DNA of 14,576 nt from an uncultured Candidatus Peregrinibacteria bacterium (GCA_937127165.1 CAKZLR010000020.1:1-14576); one strand, 5' to 3'. Shown: positions 1-7,353, counted from the first letter of the stretch. Numbers and translations: made by a program. The notes: a model not told the origin generated them from the letters alone.

Positions 1-383
1 TAGTCACGGTATTTGTAGTTACAACTGTATTGATTGGTTGATTCGTCAGGTTTTGAATGTCAAAGGGGTCTGGAGTGATGTCTAAAGATTCAGTCGTCAC
101 ACTGAAATCATCACCAACTGTACCTACGATCAAAGTTCCGTTAAGAGTTGTAGAATAATTTGCACTAGTTGTTAGTCTAATTGCCAAAGTATCATTATTT
201 ACCACAGTTGTACTAGCTGCACCAGTATCGATTCCATTTTTTACAATTGTTCCTAATGTAGTAGTAGCAGTAACGGAAGTGTTGATACCTGTGATAGTCA
301 CGGTATTTGTAGTTACAACTGTATTGATTGGTTGATTCGTCAGGTTTTGAATGTCAAAGGGGTCTGGAGTGATGTCTAAAGAT
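1..383. repeat. 294-bp tandem repeat in the LamG gene, copies at 1-89 and 295-383 identical
   Basis: Bases 1-89 and 295-383 are identical, with a period of 294 bp (exactly 98 codons), so the repeat is in frame with the minus-strand LamG gene. Identity stops at 90/384, where the preceding, non-repeat part of the protein begins. The full unit is 1-294 and the array continues beyond the left edge, so copy number is unknown. Perfect identity over 89 bp, including third codon positions, points to recent duplication or gene conversion. Confidence 0.9.
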
Positions 384-1351
384 GTATTTTCAAAAGGAGT
401 GTCGGTAGAAAATGTTGGGAAAGCGGAAGGATTAACTCTCCTTATTTCACCATTAATACCGTTGGTAACTGAATTTGTAGCTATATTCCCAGAACCATCA
501 TCAAACCTAAACATACCGACAGTGTTAGCATCTACCGGATGAGGGGCGGTTGGCCTGCTAAAGTTGTTACTATATCTAACAGCATTAGAAATTCTTACAT
601 CATCCAAAAGCCCATTGTAAGCATTGTTTCTAGCATTTGTGGCGTTGTTTTCTGCACACCAAAAGTAATCATGTTTTTCGGCGCCAAATACCAAATATGG
701 GTTCACGTTTCTATTACAAGGACCTGTTTGGAATCCTGAATTATAATGATTTTTATAAGAAATATCACCACTTTGGACAATTCCAGAAGCTCTTTGAGTT
801 CCGTCTATATAAACTCTAGCTTGACCACTAATTTCTCTTACAACTGCAATATGGTGCCATTGACCGTCGGCAACATTAGCTCCGCTGGTTTGAATTGTAT
901 TTGTATTAACGTTAGTGCCTGTTCCAAACCTTATGTTTCCGTTATAAAGAGAAATTCCAAAGTCATCGGGAAAATCACCGTAAATATCTCTATCAATTAT
1001 AATATTACCCCAAATCCAGCCATTCCCTCCACCAACGGGAGTGTTGGTAACACCGGTGGGAACTTTCATCCAAAACTCAATAGTAAAACCAGTTGCTCCA
1101 ATGTTGATTGAATTTCCCGGATTAGTACTACTATTAAATGGTAACAAAGGATTATTAATTACTGGAATTTCCACTCTGTCATTGTAGCCTGTGCCAGTAC
1201 CTCCAAAAGCTAAGGAATATGAGCCTACAGCCTCTACATCGGTTAAACTTAACCTGTTAAAAGCAACAACAGAGCCACAAATCAAAGCAGCACTAATTAG
1301 CAGTGATGTAAGTTTAAATACTTTTTCCCCATGGTTTGTTTGTATAGGCAT
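1..1351 (-). CDS. Secreted LamG-domain protein with tandem C-terminal repeats (3' end outside window)
   Basis: The reading frame is open from an ATG at 1351 to the left edge (at least 450 residues, no stop). Residues 12-31 are a hydrophobic segment after a Lys-containing start, so this is a signal peptide or membrane anchor; cleavage after VEA near residue 41 is plausible. Residues about 44-300 resemble a Laminin-G/concanavalin-A-like jellyroll (Laminin_G_3 type): see FTIEFWMK, DGQWHHIAVVR, VYIDGTQ, GLLDDVRISN and a closing FRFDDGSG. From about residue 322 a Thr/Asn/Val-rich beta-type repeat of 98 residues begins (ESLDITPDPFDIQNL, TVTITGIN, LIVGTVGDDFSVTT), and a second copy starts near residue 420. 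The family role is carbohydrate or protein binding at the cell surface; the ligand is unknown. It lies 64 bp behind ybaB on the same strand and may share its transcript. No clear Shine-Dalgarno site precedes the ATG, but an in-frame TAA lies just upstream. Confidence 0.85.
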   Translation of the reverse strand, partial: MPIQTNHGEKVFKLTSLLISAALICGSVVAFNRLSLTDVEAVGSYSLAFGGTGTGYNDRVEIPVINNPLLPFNSSTNPGNSINIGATGFTIEFWMKVPTGVTNTPVGGGNGWIWGNIIIDRDIYGDFPDDFGISLYNGNIRFGTGTNVNTNTIQTSGANVADGQWHHIAVVREISGQARVYIDGTQRASGIVQSGDISYKNHYNSGFQTGPCNRNVNPYLVFGAEKHDYFWCAENNATNARNNAYNGLLDDVRISNAVRYSNNFSRPTAPHPVDANTVGMFRFDDGSGNIATNSVTNGINGEIRRVNPSAFPTFSTDTPFENTSLDITPDPFDIQNLTNQPINTVVTTNTVTITGINTSVTATTTLGTIVKNGIDTGAASTTVVNNDTLAIRLTTSANYSTTLNGTLIVGTVGDDFSVTTESLDITPDPFDIQNLTNQPINTVVTTNTVT

Positions 1352-1363
1352 AAAGTTAAAAAA

Positions 1364-1395
1364 GTTAGTTTTTTAGAAAGTTAGTTTTTTAGAAA
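1364..1395. repeat. 16-bp tandem duplication just upstream of the LamG gene
   Basis: Two head-to-tail copies of GTTAGTTTTTTAGAAA (1364-1379 and 1380-1395) lie in the 64-bp spacer between the ybaB stop and the LamG start. The copies are identical. No function is evident; it could be a slippage product in the leader of the LamG gene. Confidence 0.7.
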
Positions 1396-1415
1396 ATTAA
1401 AATGTAGTCTTCTAT

Positions 1416-1784
1416 CTATTGCCCAGCAGCGGCTTGCAACATAGACATTAAATCTTTCATACTGCCAGTTTCTTGCATTTTTTTAACTACTTCACCTTGA
1501 ACTTTAGAAATGGCATCCTCCACAGCCTCCATAATTGACTTGGACATCACTTGTTCTTCTTTACCTTGAGAAGTAAAATTTTCGTAGACAAACTTAATTA
1601 GCTCAGGGTCAATCTTAATTGCAACTATTTTCTGTTCTCCCGTGAGTGTAACCGTAACTTTTTGATTTTTGGATTGACCGTTGACTCTGATACTGGAAAG
1701 AATTTTTTGCAATTTGTCTTGCTGTTGTTTAAGTTTGTTAGCAGTTTGAACCATTGATGCAGCATTTTTGATTTTGTCGAGCAT
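1416..1784 (-). CDS. ybaB: YbaB/EbfC family nucleoid-associated protein
   Basis: The 122-residue product matches the YbaB/EbfC family: a charged N-terminal helix (MLDKIKNAASMVQTANKLKQ), a central two-strand core with VTVTLTGEQKIVAIKIDPEL, then a C-terminal helix region rich in Met and Gln. Family members are 100-115 residues, form tweezer-like dimers, bind DNA and are thought to act as small nucleoid proteins; in many bacteria the gene sits beside dnaX and recR. Neither neighbour is present here. It diverges from ilvD and is followed on the same strand by the LamG gene. The ATG at 1784 fits the family's usual N terminus, and no Shine-Dalgarno site is visible. The Met/Gln-rich tail (SMLQAAAGQ) is a little longer than usual. 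Confidence 0.93.
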   Translation of the reverse strand: MLDKIKNAASMVQTANKLKQQQDKLQKILSSIRVNGQSKNQKVTVTLTGEQKIVAIKIDPELIKFVYENFTSQGKEEQVMSKSIMEAVEDAISKVQGEVVKKMQETGSMKDLMSMLQAAAGQ

Positions 1785-1795
1785 AAAAAAATATT

Positions 1796-1817
1796 AGTTA
1801 AGCTATAGTTAAGCTAT
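1796..1817. repeat. Tandem 11-bp direct repeat upstream of ybaB
   Basis: AGTTAAGCTAT is present twice with no spacer. It lies 12-33 bp upstream of the ybaB ATG, where promoter or leader sequence is expected. The 11-bp period would place two copies on the same DNA face, as in paired protein-binding sites, but slippage is an equally simple origin. Confidence 0.6.
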
Positions 1818-2068
1818 ATTAAGAGCTAAGTGAAAAACGCTTTAAGCGTGCTGTAAGCAGCGCTATTTTAAGACTTTGTTTTTGTCAACCCTTAGGTAAG
1901 TTAACAAGAATTAGTTAATAAGAGATTGTTGTAATCTGATTTTAGGTCAATAAAAGGTAATCTAGGTTTATTTACAAGCTTTTTTCTTAATCTACAAAAT
2001 TTTTTATTTTTGCCGAATTTTTTATAAATTTTTATAAATTTTATAAATGAAAGAAGTCTATTTTCTGC

Positions 2069-2096
2069 TTGACAATATAATTGTATACCGTAATTT
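2069..2096 (+). promoter_or_regulatory. Putative sigma-70-type promoter of ilvD
   Basis: A perfect -35 box TTGACA (2069-2074) is followed after 16 bp by a weak -10 candidate TAATTT (2091-2096), predicting transcription from about 2103 and a leader of roughly 40 bases before the ATG at 2142. The segment between the boxes contains ATACCGT, also found behind the TTGACA in front of the DUF368 gene. The -10 match is poor, so the exact start is uncertain. Confidence 0.5.
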
Positions 2097-2141
2097 TTGT
2101 TCTGTATTTGTTATATTTTAATCCAAATTTTGTTTTGTGTT

Positions 2142-3959
2142 ATGAATTGTGGCAGTTGTTGTGGAGAGGATTGTTCCCCTAAAAGCTTTGACAACTTGGT
2201 GTCAACCAAACATCTAAAGCGAAACAGTGTTGAACTTACTGGTATACCAGGTTCAGATAATTGGATCAAAAGAGCTAGTGCTAGGGGTATGATGAGGGCG
2301 GTTGGCTATAAGGACGAGGATTTTGAAAAGCCAATTGTTGGGGTAGGTACTCCTTATACAAACATAACTCCTTGTAATAAGCACATTCAAGAACTCAGCC
2401 AAATAGTTTCTTCTAATTTGGAAAATATTGGCTTCAAGTCTTATTATATTGGTACACCAGTAGTTACAGATGGTGAATCGATGGGAATGGAAGGGATGAA
2501 GTATTCTTTACCTTCTCGTGATTTGATTGCTGATTGTATTGAGACTATGATGGAAGCATATGCTTGTGACGCTGTAATCACCCTTTGTGGTTGTGATAAG
2601 ACCATTCCAGGAGCTCTAATGCCTATTGCTAGAAGAAATGCTATTGGGATTACATTGTATGGAGGATCAATTTTGCCTGGTGAGTATAAAGGTCAAGAGT
2701 TAGATATTATAAGTATTTTTGAATCTATTGGGGCATATAGTGCAGGTAAGATCACCAAGGAAGATTTGGAAGAAATAGAAAAAAGAGCGATTCCTGGTTG
2801 TGGTAGTTGTGGAGCTATGTATACAGCTAACACCATGGCTACGGCTATTGAGGCTATGGGTATGAGTTTACCTTTTTCTTCCTCAAATCCAGCCACAGAC
2901 CGTACTGGTAGGGTCTCGGAAAGCAAATACAATGACTGTATCAAAACTGTCCAAGCACTAAAAAATTTAATGGAGCTAAACATCCGTGCGAGAGACATAA
3001 TGACCAAAAAAGCCTTTGAAAACGCAATTACTGTAATGATGGCTTTGAGTGGCTCTACCAATGGAGTTTTGCACTTGCTTGCGTTGGCTCGCGAAGCCGA
3101 AGTTGAATTGTCTTTATCTGATTTTGATCGCATCAATGCCAAAACCCCCATTATCGCTGACATGAAACCATCTGGCAATTATGTCATGTATGATTTATAT
3201 AAAGTTGGTGGTACTCCGGTAGTAATGAAAGAATTATTAAAAGCTGGCTTGTTACACGGCGACTGCATCACTGTCACTGGTAAAACTGTAGCTGAGAATC
3301 TTGCTCAAGTTCCAGATATACAAGATATTATCCAAGGTGCTATTCATCCGAAATACAAAGATAAACCAGTTTTATACACTTGTGACAAACCTAAAGCTCC
3401 TGCTGGTCACCACATTATGACACTTAGTGGCAACTTAGCAGAAGGTTGTGTTTTTAAACAAAGTGGTAAATATTTAGCAGATGGAAGTTCCCACACTGGA
3501 CCAGCCAGAGTTTTCGAAAACGAAATTGATGCAATCAATGCTATCTTACAAGGGAAAATCGTAAAGGGGGATGTAATTGTAGTTCGTTACGAAGGTCCTA
3601 AAGGTGGCCCCGGTATGCGAGAGATGTTATCTCCAACTTCAGCTTTGGTTGGTAGAGGATTAGTTAATGATGTGCCTTTGATCACGGATGGAAGGTTTTC
3701 GGGTGGTTCTCATGGTATTATTGTGGGTCATATTGTACCTGAGGCAGCCGAAGGAGGTCCTATTGCTCTTTTGCAAGACGGTGATTTGATCACTATTGAT
3801 CCTAGCAGAAGGCTTATTCAAGTAGAATTAAGCGATGAGGAGCTAGCCCAAAGGAGAGCTAAATGGAAACCTCTAAAACCAAAATATAAGCGAGGTTTTT
3901 TAGCAAAATATGCTCAAATTGTTCGTAGCGCTAGTGAGGGTGCTGTGACTAGTGTTTAG
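2142..3959 (+). CDS. ilvD: Dihydroxy-acid dehydratase
   Basis: This enzyme dehydrates 2,3-dihydroxy-isovalerate and 2,3-dihydroxy-3-methylvalerate to the 2-oxo acids of valine and isoleucine synthesis. The 605-residue protein carries the family hallmarks: cluster cysteines in ITPCN (C78), CGCDKT (C151) and GCGSCGAMYTANTM (C223), then SGSTNG, GNLAEGCVFK, RYEGPKGGPGM and the C-terminal LITDGRFSGGSHG. The three-cysteine pattern fits the [2Fe-2S] type. ATG 2142 is chosen because the frame's earlier TTG (2097) falls at the -10 region, before the predicted transcription start. The first 28 or so residues are an extra, Cys-rich extension (MNCGSCCGEDC) before the usual start of homology. No other branched-chain gene lies in the window. 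The related sugar-acid dehydratases (Edd, YagF) are less likely given the overall match. Confidence 0.95.
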   Translation: MNCGSCCGEDCSPKSFDNLVSTKHLKRNSVELTGIPGSDNWIKRASARGMMRAVGYKDEDFEKPIVGVGTPYTNITPCNKHIQELSQIVSSNLENIGFKSYYIGTPVVTDGESMGMEGMKYSLPSRDLIADCIETMMEAYACDAVITLCGCDKTIPGALMPIARRNAIGITLYGGSILPGEYKGQELDIISIFESIGAYSAGKITKEDLEEIEKRAIPGCGSCGAMYTANTMATAIEAMGMSLPFSSSNPATDRTGRVSESKYNDCIKTVQALKNLMELNIRARDIMTKKAFENAITVMMALSGSTNGVLHLLALAREAEVELSLSDFDRINAKTPIIADMKPSGNYVMYDLYKVGGTPVVMKELLKAGLLHGDCITVTGKTVAENLAQVPDIQDIIQGAIHPKYKDKPVLYTCDKPKAPAGHHIMTLSGNLAEGCVFKQSGKYLADGSSHTGPARVFENEIDAINAILQGKIVKGDVIVVRYEGPKGGPGMREMLSPTSALVGRGLVNDVPLITDGRFSGGSHGIIVGHIVPEAAEGGPIALLQDGDLITIDPSRRLIQVELSDEELAQRRAKWKPLKPKYKRGFLAKYAQIVRSASEGAVTSV

Positions 3960-4006
3960 TCTTAAATAGTTAGAAGTTAGAGCTGAATAATTGAGCGATT
4001 AAAGAT

Positions 4007-4030
4007 CAAAAAACAACTTAAAGTTTTTTG
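4007..4030 (+). terminator. Weak hairpin after ilvD
   Basis: CAAAAAAC (4007-4014) pairs with GTTTTTTG (4023-4030) over an 8-base loop, 48 bases after the ilvD stop. The uridine tract lies inside the stem rather than after it, so it is a poor intrinsic terminator; this is the best candidate downstream of ilvD. Confidence 0.3.
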
Positions 4031-4176
4031 AGCAATGTTAGCCAAATGATGAAAAGGTAGATTTAGTGGATTTAAACTAGATTCAGTAGTTGTAAGAACT
4101 TTATAAAATAACTTTTTTAAATCTTTATGTTTAGTAGAAATAGGTTTATTAAAATTTTAGGGAAATATTTAGGTAG

Positions 4177-4648
4177 AGTATTTCTCCAAGCCGAAATACT
4201 ACTCCCGAACTTTTAAGACATTCTGAATTTCCCCCAGGAATAAAATTGAGACCTGACTTTCTTAATAATAAACCATCTTCTGAACTAGGAATGGAAGAAG
4301 TAAGCTTAGATGTTATCAAAAATTTAGATGAACTTAGTAAAATTTGAATCAAAATGAAGGTAAATAATTTAGTTGTATTTTGGATTACTATTATTGAAGT
4401 TAAAAAATTATTTGGTTCTTCAAAGAATGATCTCACTTCTCATTGTAAGATTTTGAGTGAACTTGGATGTCAAATTGTTGATACTAATAGTGTTCCAGTT
4501 TTACTCTATTGCCTAAAAAGTGGTAGGTAATGATGGTAATTGTGAAACTTATTACAAATTCTATCTTGTTCCTAAAGAATCAGTTCAACCTTCTGATGTA
4601 ATTGATAATTTCTTCAAGTTAACGTTTGTAAAGTTGACAGTATTATGA
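4177..4648 (+). pseudogene. Possible decayed gene of unknown family
   Basis: In the 724-bp gap between ilvD and the DUF368 gene, plus-strand frames read as protein-like text but with breaks. One frame is open from 4177 to a TGA at 4345 (…LRPDFLNNKPSSELGMEEV…) and continues after it to a TAA at 4528 (…KLFGSSKNDLTSHCKILSEL…). The text then seems to carry on in another frame from about 4520 (GNDGNCETYYKFYLVPKE) to a TGA at 4646. This suggests one nonsense mutation and one frameshift in a protein of about 155 residues. No start codon or family is recognised. An open minus-strand frame across 4149-4436 is less protein-like and is taken as its shadow. The rest of the gap (3960-4176) shows only the weak hairpin. 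Confidence 0.35.
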
Positions 4649-4662
4649 ATATACCGTGATAT
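4634..4662 (+). promoter_or_regulatory. Putative promoter of the DUF368 gene
   Basis: TTGACA (4634-4639) precedes TGATAT (4657-4662) by 17 bp. The -10 match is weak, but transcription from about 4669 would place the Shine-Dalgarno site and ATG 4690 properly. ATACCGT (4651-4657) repeats the word seen at 2085-2091 in front of ilvD, at nearly the same distance from TTGACA. Confidence 0.4.
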
Positions 4663-4677
4663 ATATCAAGAAAAGTT

Positions 4678-4681
4678 GGAG
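4678..4681 (+). promoter_or_regulatory. Shine-Dalgarno site selecting the start of the DUF368 gene
   Basis: GGAG lies 2 bases before the ATG at 4684 but 8 bases before the in-frame ATG at 4690. The second spacing is normal and the first is too short, so 4690 is the likely start. It is one of the few recognisable Shine-Dalgarno sites in the window. Confidence 0.65.
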
Positions 4682-4689
4682 ATATGTTT

Positions 4690-5643
4690 ATGAGGTTTAA
4701 TAAAAGAGTGTTATTTAAAGCAATAAAATCAAATTTAAAGTTGTTTAGTATTGGCTTTTTTATGGGTAGTGCCGATCTGGTGCCTGGTGTGTCTGGTGGT
4801 ACTATTGCTTTTGCCTTTGGGATCTATCAAAAATTGCTTTCTGGTATCAAACAAGTTACTGGTAACTTTCCTAGATTGTTGCTTCAAAGAAAATTTAGAC
4901 AAGCTTGGCAGGTTATTCCCTTCGCTTTTTTCTTACCCCTCGGTTTGGGAATACTTTCGGCAATCCTATTATTAACTAATTTAATTAAATTTTTACTAAC
5001 AAATCATACAGAATCAGTTTGGGGTTTCTTTTTTGGACTGGTAGTTGCCTCTATTTTCTTAGTTATAAGAAAGATTACAAACTGGCAACTATGGAACTTT
5101 CTAGCTTTAGTTGCAGCTTGTATTCTCACTTTTTGGTTGGTAGGCGTTACCCCTTCCCAAACCCCACACGATCCACTGTGGTTTTTTGCTAGTGGAGCTG
5201 TGGCTATTTGTGCTATGATTTTGCCCGGTATTTCAGGATCCTATATTCTACTTATTTTGGGGAAATATAACCAAGTTATTGAAGCGATCATCACTAAAGA
5301 TTTAGTTAGTTTAAGTTTTTTTGGTCTGGGTATAATTTTTGGACTGGCAATGTTTGTTAGAGTTTTGAGTTTTTTGTTAAAAAATTATTTTAATCTGACG
5401 GTTAGTGTTTTAATTGGAATAATGATTGGTTCACTAAGAAAAATTTGGCCATGGAAAGAGGTTTTATTAACAACCACAGACAGTCGAGGAGAAATTGTTG
5501 TTTTGGTGGAAAGAAATATCCTACCTAACATCGCTGATACCTCTGTATTCACAGTAATAGTTTTGATGTTTTCGGGTTTCGTTTTGATGTTGTTATTGTC
5601 TAGACTAGACAAACAACAAAGTTGTGCTCCTGAAGTCAGTTGA
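4690..5643 (+). CDS. DUF368 membrane protein, PopT-type undecaprenyl-phosphate translocase
   Basis: DUF368 proteins include PopT, reported to return the lipid carrier undecaprenyl phosphate to the inner leaflet for peptidoglycan and other wall-polymer synthesis. The 317-residue product shows the two related half-motifs of the family: GSADLVPGVSGGT (residues 26-38) and ILPGISGSY (177-185). Each is followed by a helix and Lys/Gln-rich loop, consistent with an inverted-repeat fold. Hydrophobic segments lie near residues 17-45, 75-104, 110-127, 136-153, 165-192, 205-230, 234-249 and 280-305. The cytoplasmic Arg/Lys-rich N terminus and length agree with the family. It stands alone, with its own promoter, and converges on the PriA-like gene. 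Family assignment is firm; the substrate is taken from family knowledge. Confidence 0.88.
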   Translation: MRFNKRVLFKAIKSNLKLFSIGFFMGSADLVPGVSGGTIAFAFGIYQKLLSGIKQVTGNFPRLLLQRKFRQAWQVIPFAFFLPLGLGILSAILLLTNLIKFLLTNHTESVWGFFFGLVVASIFLVIRKITNWQLWNFLALVAACILTFWLVGVTPSQTPHDPLWFFASGAVAICAMILPGISGSYILLILGKYNQVIEAIITKDLVSLSFFGLGIIFGLAMFVRVLSFLLKNYFNLTVSVLIGIMIGSLRKIWPWKEVLLTTTDSRGEIVVLVERNILPNIADTSVFTVIVLMFSGFVLMLLLSRLDKQQSCAPEVS

Positions 5644-5739
5644 TCAAAATAGTCAAAAATTCAATTTTTTAGCGAATAATTCTTATTTAATTACTAGGTT
5701 AGATAAAGAAAATTGGTACACTTTGTCTTGTGGGTGGTG

Positions 5740-6696
5740 CTAGAAAAGGTGGCGAGGGTTTAGACGAACTTGAATTTGGTAGGTTTGACTTAGGTCGATT
5801 ATAATTTCTCTTAACTTAGGAAAGTCTGGGTATTGACGAGGATATTTGACTAATAAATGGTAAGAATACATATTTTTACGACGAAAAAAACGAGCAGGGT
5901 AAGGATTAGAAATTTCTATATCTGGTAATTGATTGAGATATTTTTTTAGCTCTATTCGTAGTTGTATAAGTTTTTGCAAGGCATTCTGACGGTTTTTTTC
6001 TTGAGTTGTTAAAAGTAAGACATTTTTATACGGTGGGAGCCCAAATTTCTGCCTTAATTGACTTTCTTTTTGTAAGAAATGATAGTACCATTCGAAAATA
6101 GTTTGGTTTTGGAGGTGAGAGTGTCCTAATTTCAAAATCTCTTTAATCATCGGTACTTCCTCGTTAGGAGCATCAAAAATAATCTCTGTTTCTGGGCTAA
6201 CTCTTAAGAAAACCTCTCCCAAGCTTTTGGTCGTGTCTTCATGGACTAGATAATCTGGGTTAGCTAGTAAATTTTCAGCATTTACAAAAACTATACGATC
6301 AAATTCGTCGTACTTTATGCTAGGATCAAATAATCTAGTTGTAACAAAATCTGTAATTTCTTTTTTTTGGTAAATCTCTTTTGGTGATTGTATTTTTTTG
6401 ACATTTTTTGCCTGATCAAAACGATACACTTTTCGTCCTAAGAAAATAAGGTTTTCTACTAATTGCTCTATAGCACCATACTTAGAAATAATATTACTAC
6501 TTGCACATTTAGGACATTGGTTGGGATATTCAAAATATGTTTGACATTGATTACAAAATAATTCAAGAATCTGGTTGGTTCCACGATAAGTTATGAGTTT
6601 GGCATCACAGTTTGGGCATTCAAAAATATGACCACAGTTCTTACAGAGAGTTAGTTGGTATAAACCTTTTCTAGGTAATACAAACAGAGATAACAT
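5740..6696 (-). CDS. PriA-like protein lacking the ATPase lobe (zinc-binding plus C-terminal domains)
   Basis: The 318-residue product aligns with the C-terminal half of primosomal protein N' (PriA), which restarts stalled replication forks. It begins where PriA enters its second helicase lobe (LPRKGLYQL corresponds to the family's NRRGY region). It keeps all eight zinc cysteines as four CxxC pairs: C18/C21, C27/C30, C48/C51, C61/C64. It also keeps the PriA tail (LRQKFGLPPYKNVLLL…). The N-terminal DNA-binding part and Walker A/B lobe are absent. Helicase motif V (GTQM.AKG) reads TTRLFDPS, and motif VI (QVAGRAGR) reads EVFLRVSP. An in-frame TAA lies directly upstream of the start region, so it cannot extend; the divergent membrane gene starts 40 bp away. 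Either it is a genuine helicase-free scaffold or a long-lived truncation; the frame is intact for over 300 codons, which favours a working protein. Confidence 0.8.
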   Translation of the reverse strand: MLSLFVLPRKGLYQLTLCKNCGHIFECPNCDAKLITYRGTNQILELFCNQCQTYFEYPNQCPKCASSNIISKYGAIEQLVENLIFLGRKVYRFDQAKNVKKIQSPKEIYQKKEITDFVTTRLFDPSIKYDEFDRIVFVNAENLLANPDYLVHEDTTKSLGEVFLRVSPETEIIFDAPNEEVPMIKEILKLGHSHLQNQTIFEWYYHFLQKESQLRQKFGLPPYKNVLLLTTQEKNRQNALQKLIQLRIELKKYLNQLPDIEISNPYPARFFRRKNMYSYHLLVKYPRQYPDFPKLREIIIDLSQTYQIQVRLNPRHLF

Positions 6697-6736
6697 CAAT
6701 TAACGTTTGGCCATATTTTTACAAAATAGTCAAACT

Positions 6737-7294
6737 ATGCCAATGTTTCCCTCCAATGATCCTGAGTTTTCTGTAGCACGACCAAAAATATACACTGATA
6801 GCAAAGTTCTGAAAACTATCATGTTTATTTCTTATTTTGTTATAGTTTTTTGTTGGTTAGTTATCAATTTTATTAATATTTTTTATCCCAATATTATTTA
6901 TGATAGTCCTATTGTAGCTATTTATTTGGTGAATAACGAAATTGTAACAAATAACAGTCTTGATCTTAGCGAAGTAAACCCATTCATCCGTGCTTTTGAT
7001 TTTTATATCAAAGTGATTATATTGATTATGGGTGGTATAATAGGGACTTTGTTTTTGATTATATTTATGTGGCCAAAAATAAAAAAGAAAAATATTTGGG
7101 TGTTGCTGCTTTTAGTTTGTATTGGCTATATATTACCTAACGCAATTAGTTTTTGGTCAGCATTTTTTGGTAGTAGCCTTTATAAAATGGTAACTGTTAA
7201 TCGAATTTTAGTGGACATCATTAATACTCCGTTGACTTGGAGTTTAATACTATTTGGATATTATTTGTATGAAGAAATAACAGACGGTTCATAG
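6737..7294 (+). CDS. Four-helix membrane protein of unknown function
   Basis: I do not recognise the family. From ATG 6737 the product has 185 residues: a short polar N terminus, then hydrophobic segments at about 27-50, 91-112, 120-144 and a weaker one at 158-178, with a polar Asn/Asp-rich loop (51-88) between the first two and a Lys cluster (114-119) between the second and third. The tail is acidic (EEITDGS). The frame is open from a TTG at 6707, but the ATG at 6737 (or 6743) is preferred because 6707 would run almost up to the divergent PriA-like start. No Shine-Dalgarno site is seen. A pore, transporter subunit or assembly factor cannot be told apart from sequence. Confidence 0.7.
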   Translation: MPMFPSNDPEFSVARPKIYTDSKVLKTIMFISYFVIVFCWLVINFINIFYPNIIYDSPIVAIYLVNNEIVTNNSLDLSEVNPFIRAFDFYIKVIILIMGGIIGTLFLIIFMWPKIKKKNIWVLLLLVCIGYILPNAISFWSAFFGSSLYKMVTVNRILVDIINTPLTWSLILFGYYLYEEITDGS

Positions 7295-7316
7295 TATTTT
7301 AGGTTATCGGAGTTGT

Positions 7317-7352
7317 TGGATTTTAAGATTTTATTAAATCCATAATCTTTTT
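7317..7352 (+). terminator. Possible terminator after the membrane protein gene
   Basis: TGGATTT (7317-7323) pairs with AAATCCA (7336-7342) over a 12-base loop, followed after six bases by TTTTT. The stem is short and AT-rich. Its T run reaches the -35 box of the map promoter, so the two signals are packed together. Confidence 0.35.
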
Positions 7353-7353
7353 G

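Larger units (their letters stand above)
1785..2141. promoter_or_regulatory. 357-bp AT-rich divergent intergenic region between ybaB and ilvD
   Basis: No gene is seen here. Four structures are visible. An 11-bp direct repeat AGTTAAGCTAT occurs twice in tandem at 1796-1817, just upstream of ybaB, so the copies sit one helical turn apart. The odd palindrome ACGCTTTAAGCGT is at 1837-1849. It overlaps a bulged hairpin at 1845-1864 (AGCG-TGCT pairing with AGCAGCGCT). An A/T tract at 2017-2047 contains three copies of a TTTTATAAAT-like word and lies directly upstream of the ilvD promoter, where it could serve as an UP-like element. Functions are inferred only from position. Confidence 0.5.

Noticed and set aside
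351..1376. Several short plus-strand open frames
   Set aside because: They lie opposite the continuous 450-codon LamG frame and show no family features.
1837..1864. Hairpins read as a terminator
   Set aside because: They lie between two divergent genes, where no transcript needs to end, and no T run directly follows the stem.
2097..2141. TTG at 2097 as the ilvD start, adding a hydrophobic Cys-rich leader
   Set aside because: The codon falls at the predicted -10 box and before the transcription start; the ATG at 2142 is preferred.
2693..3178. 161-codon minus-strand open frame
   Set aside because: Antisense shadow of the strongly conserved ilvD.
4149..4436. Minus-strand open frame of 95 codons
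   Set aside because: Its composition is less protein-like than the interrupted plus-strand frames across the same bases, and there is no start signal.
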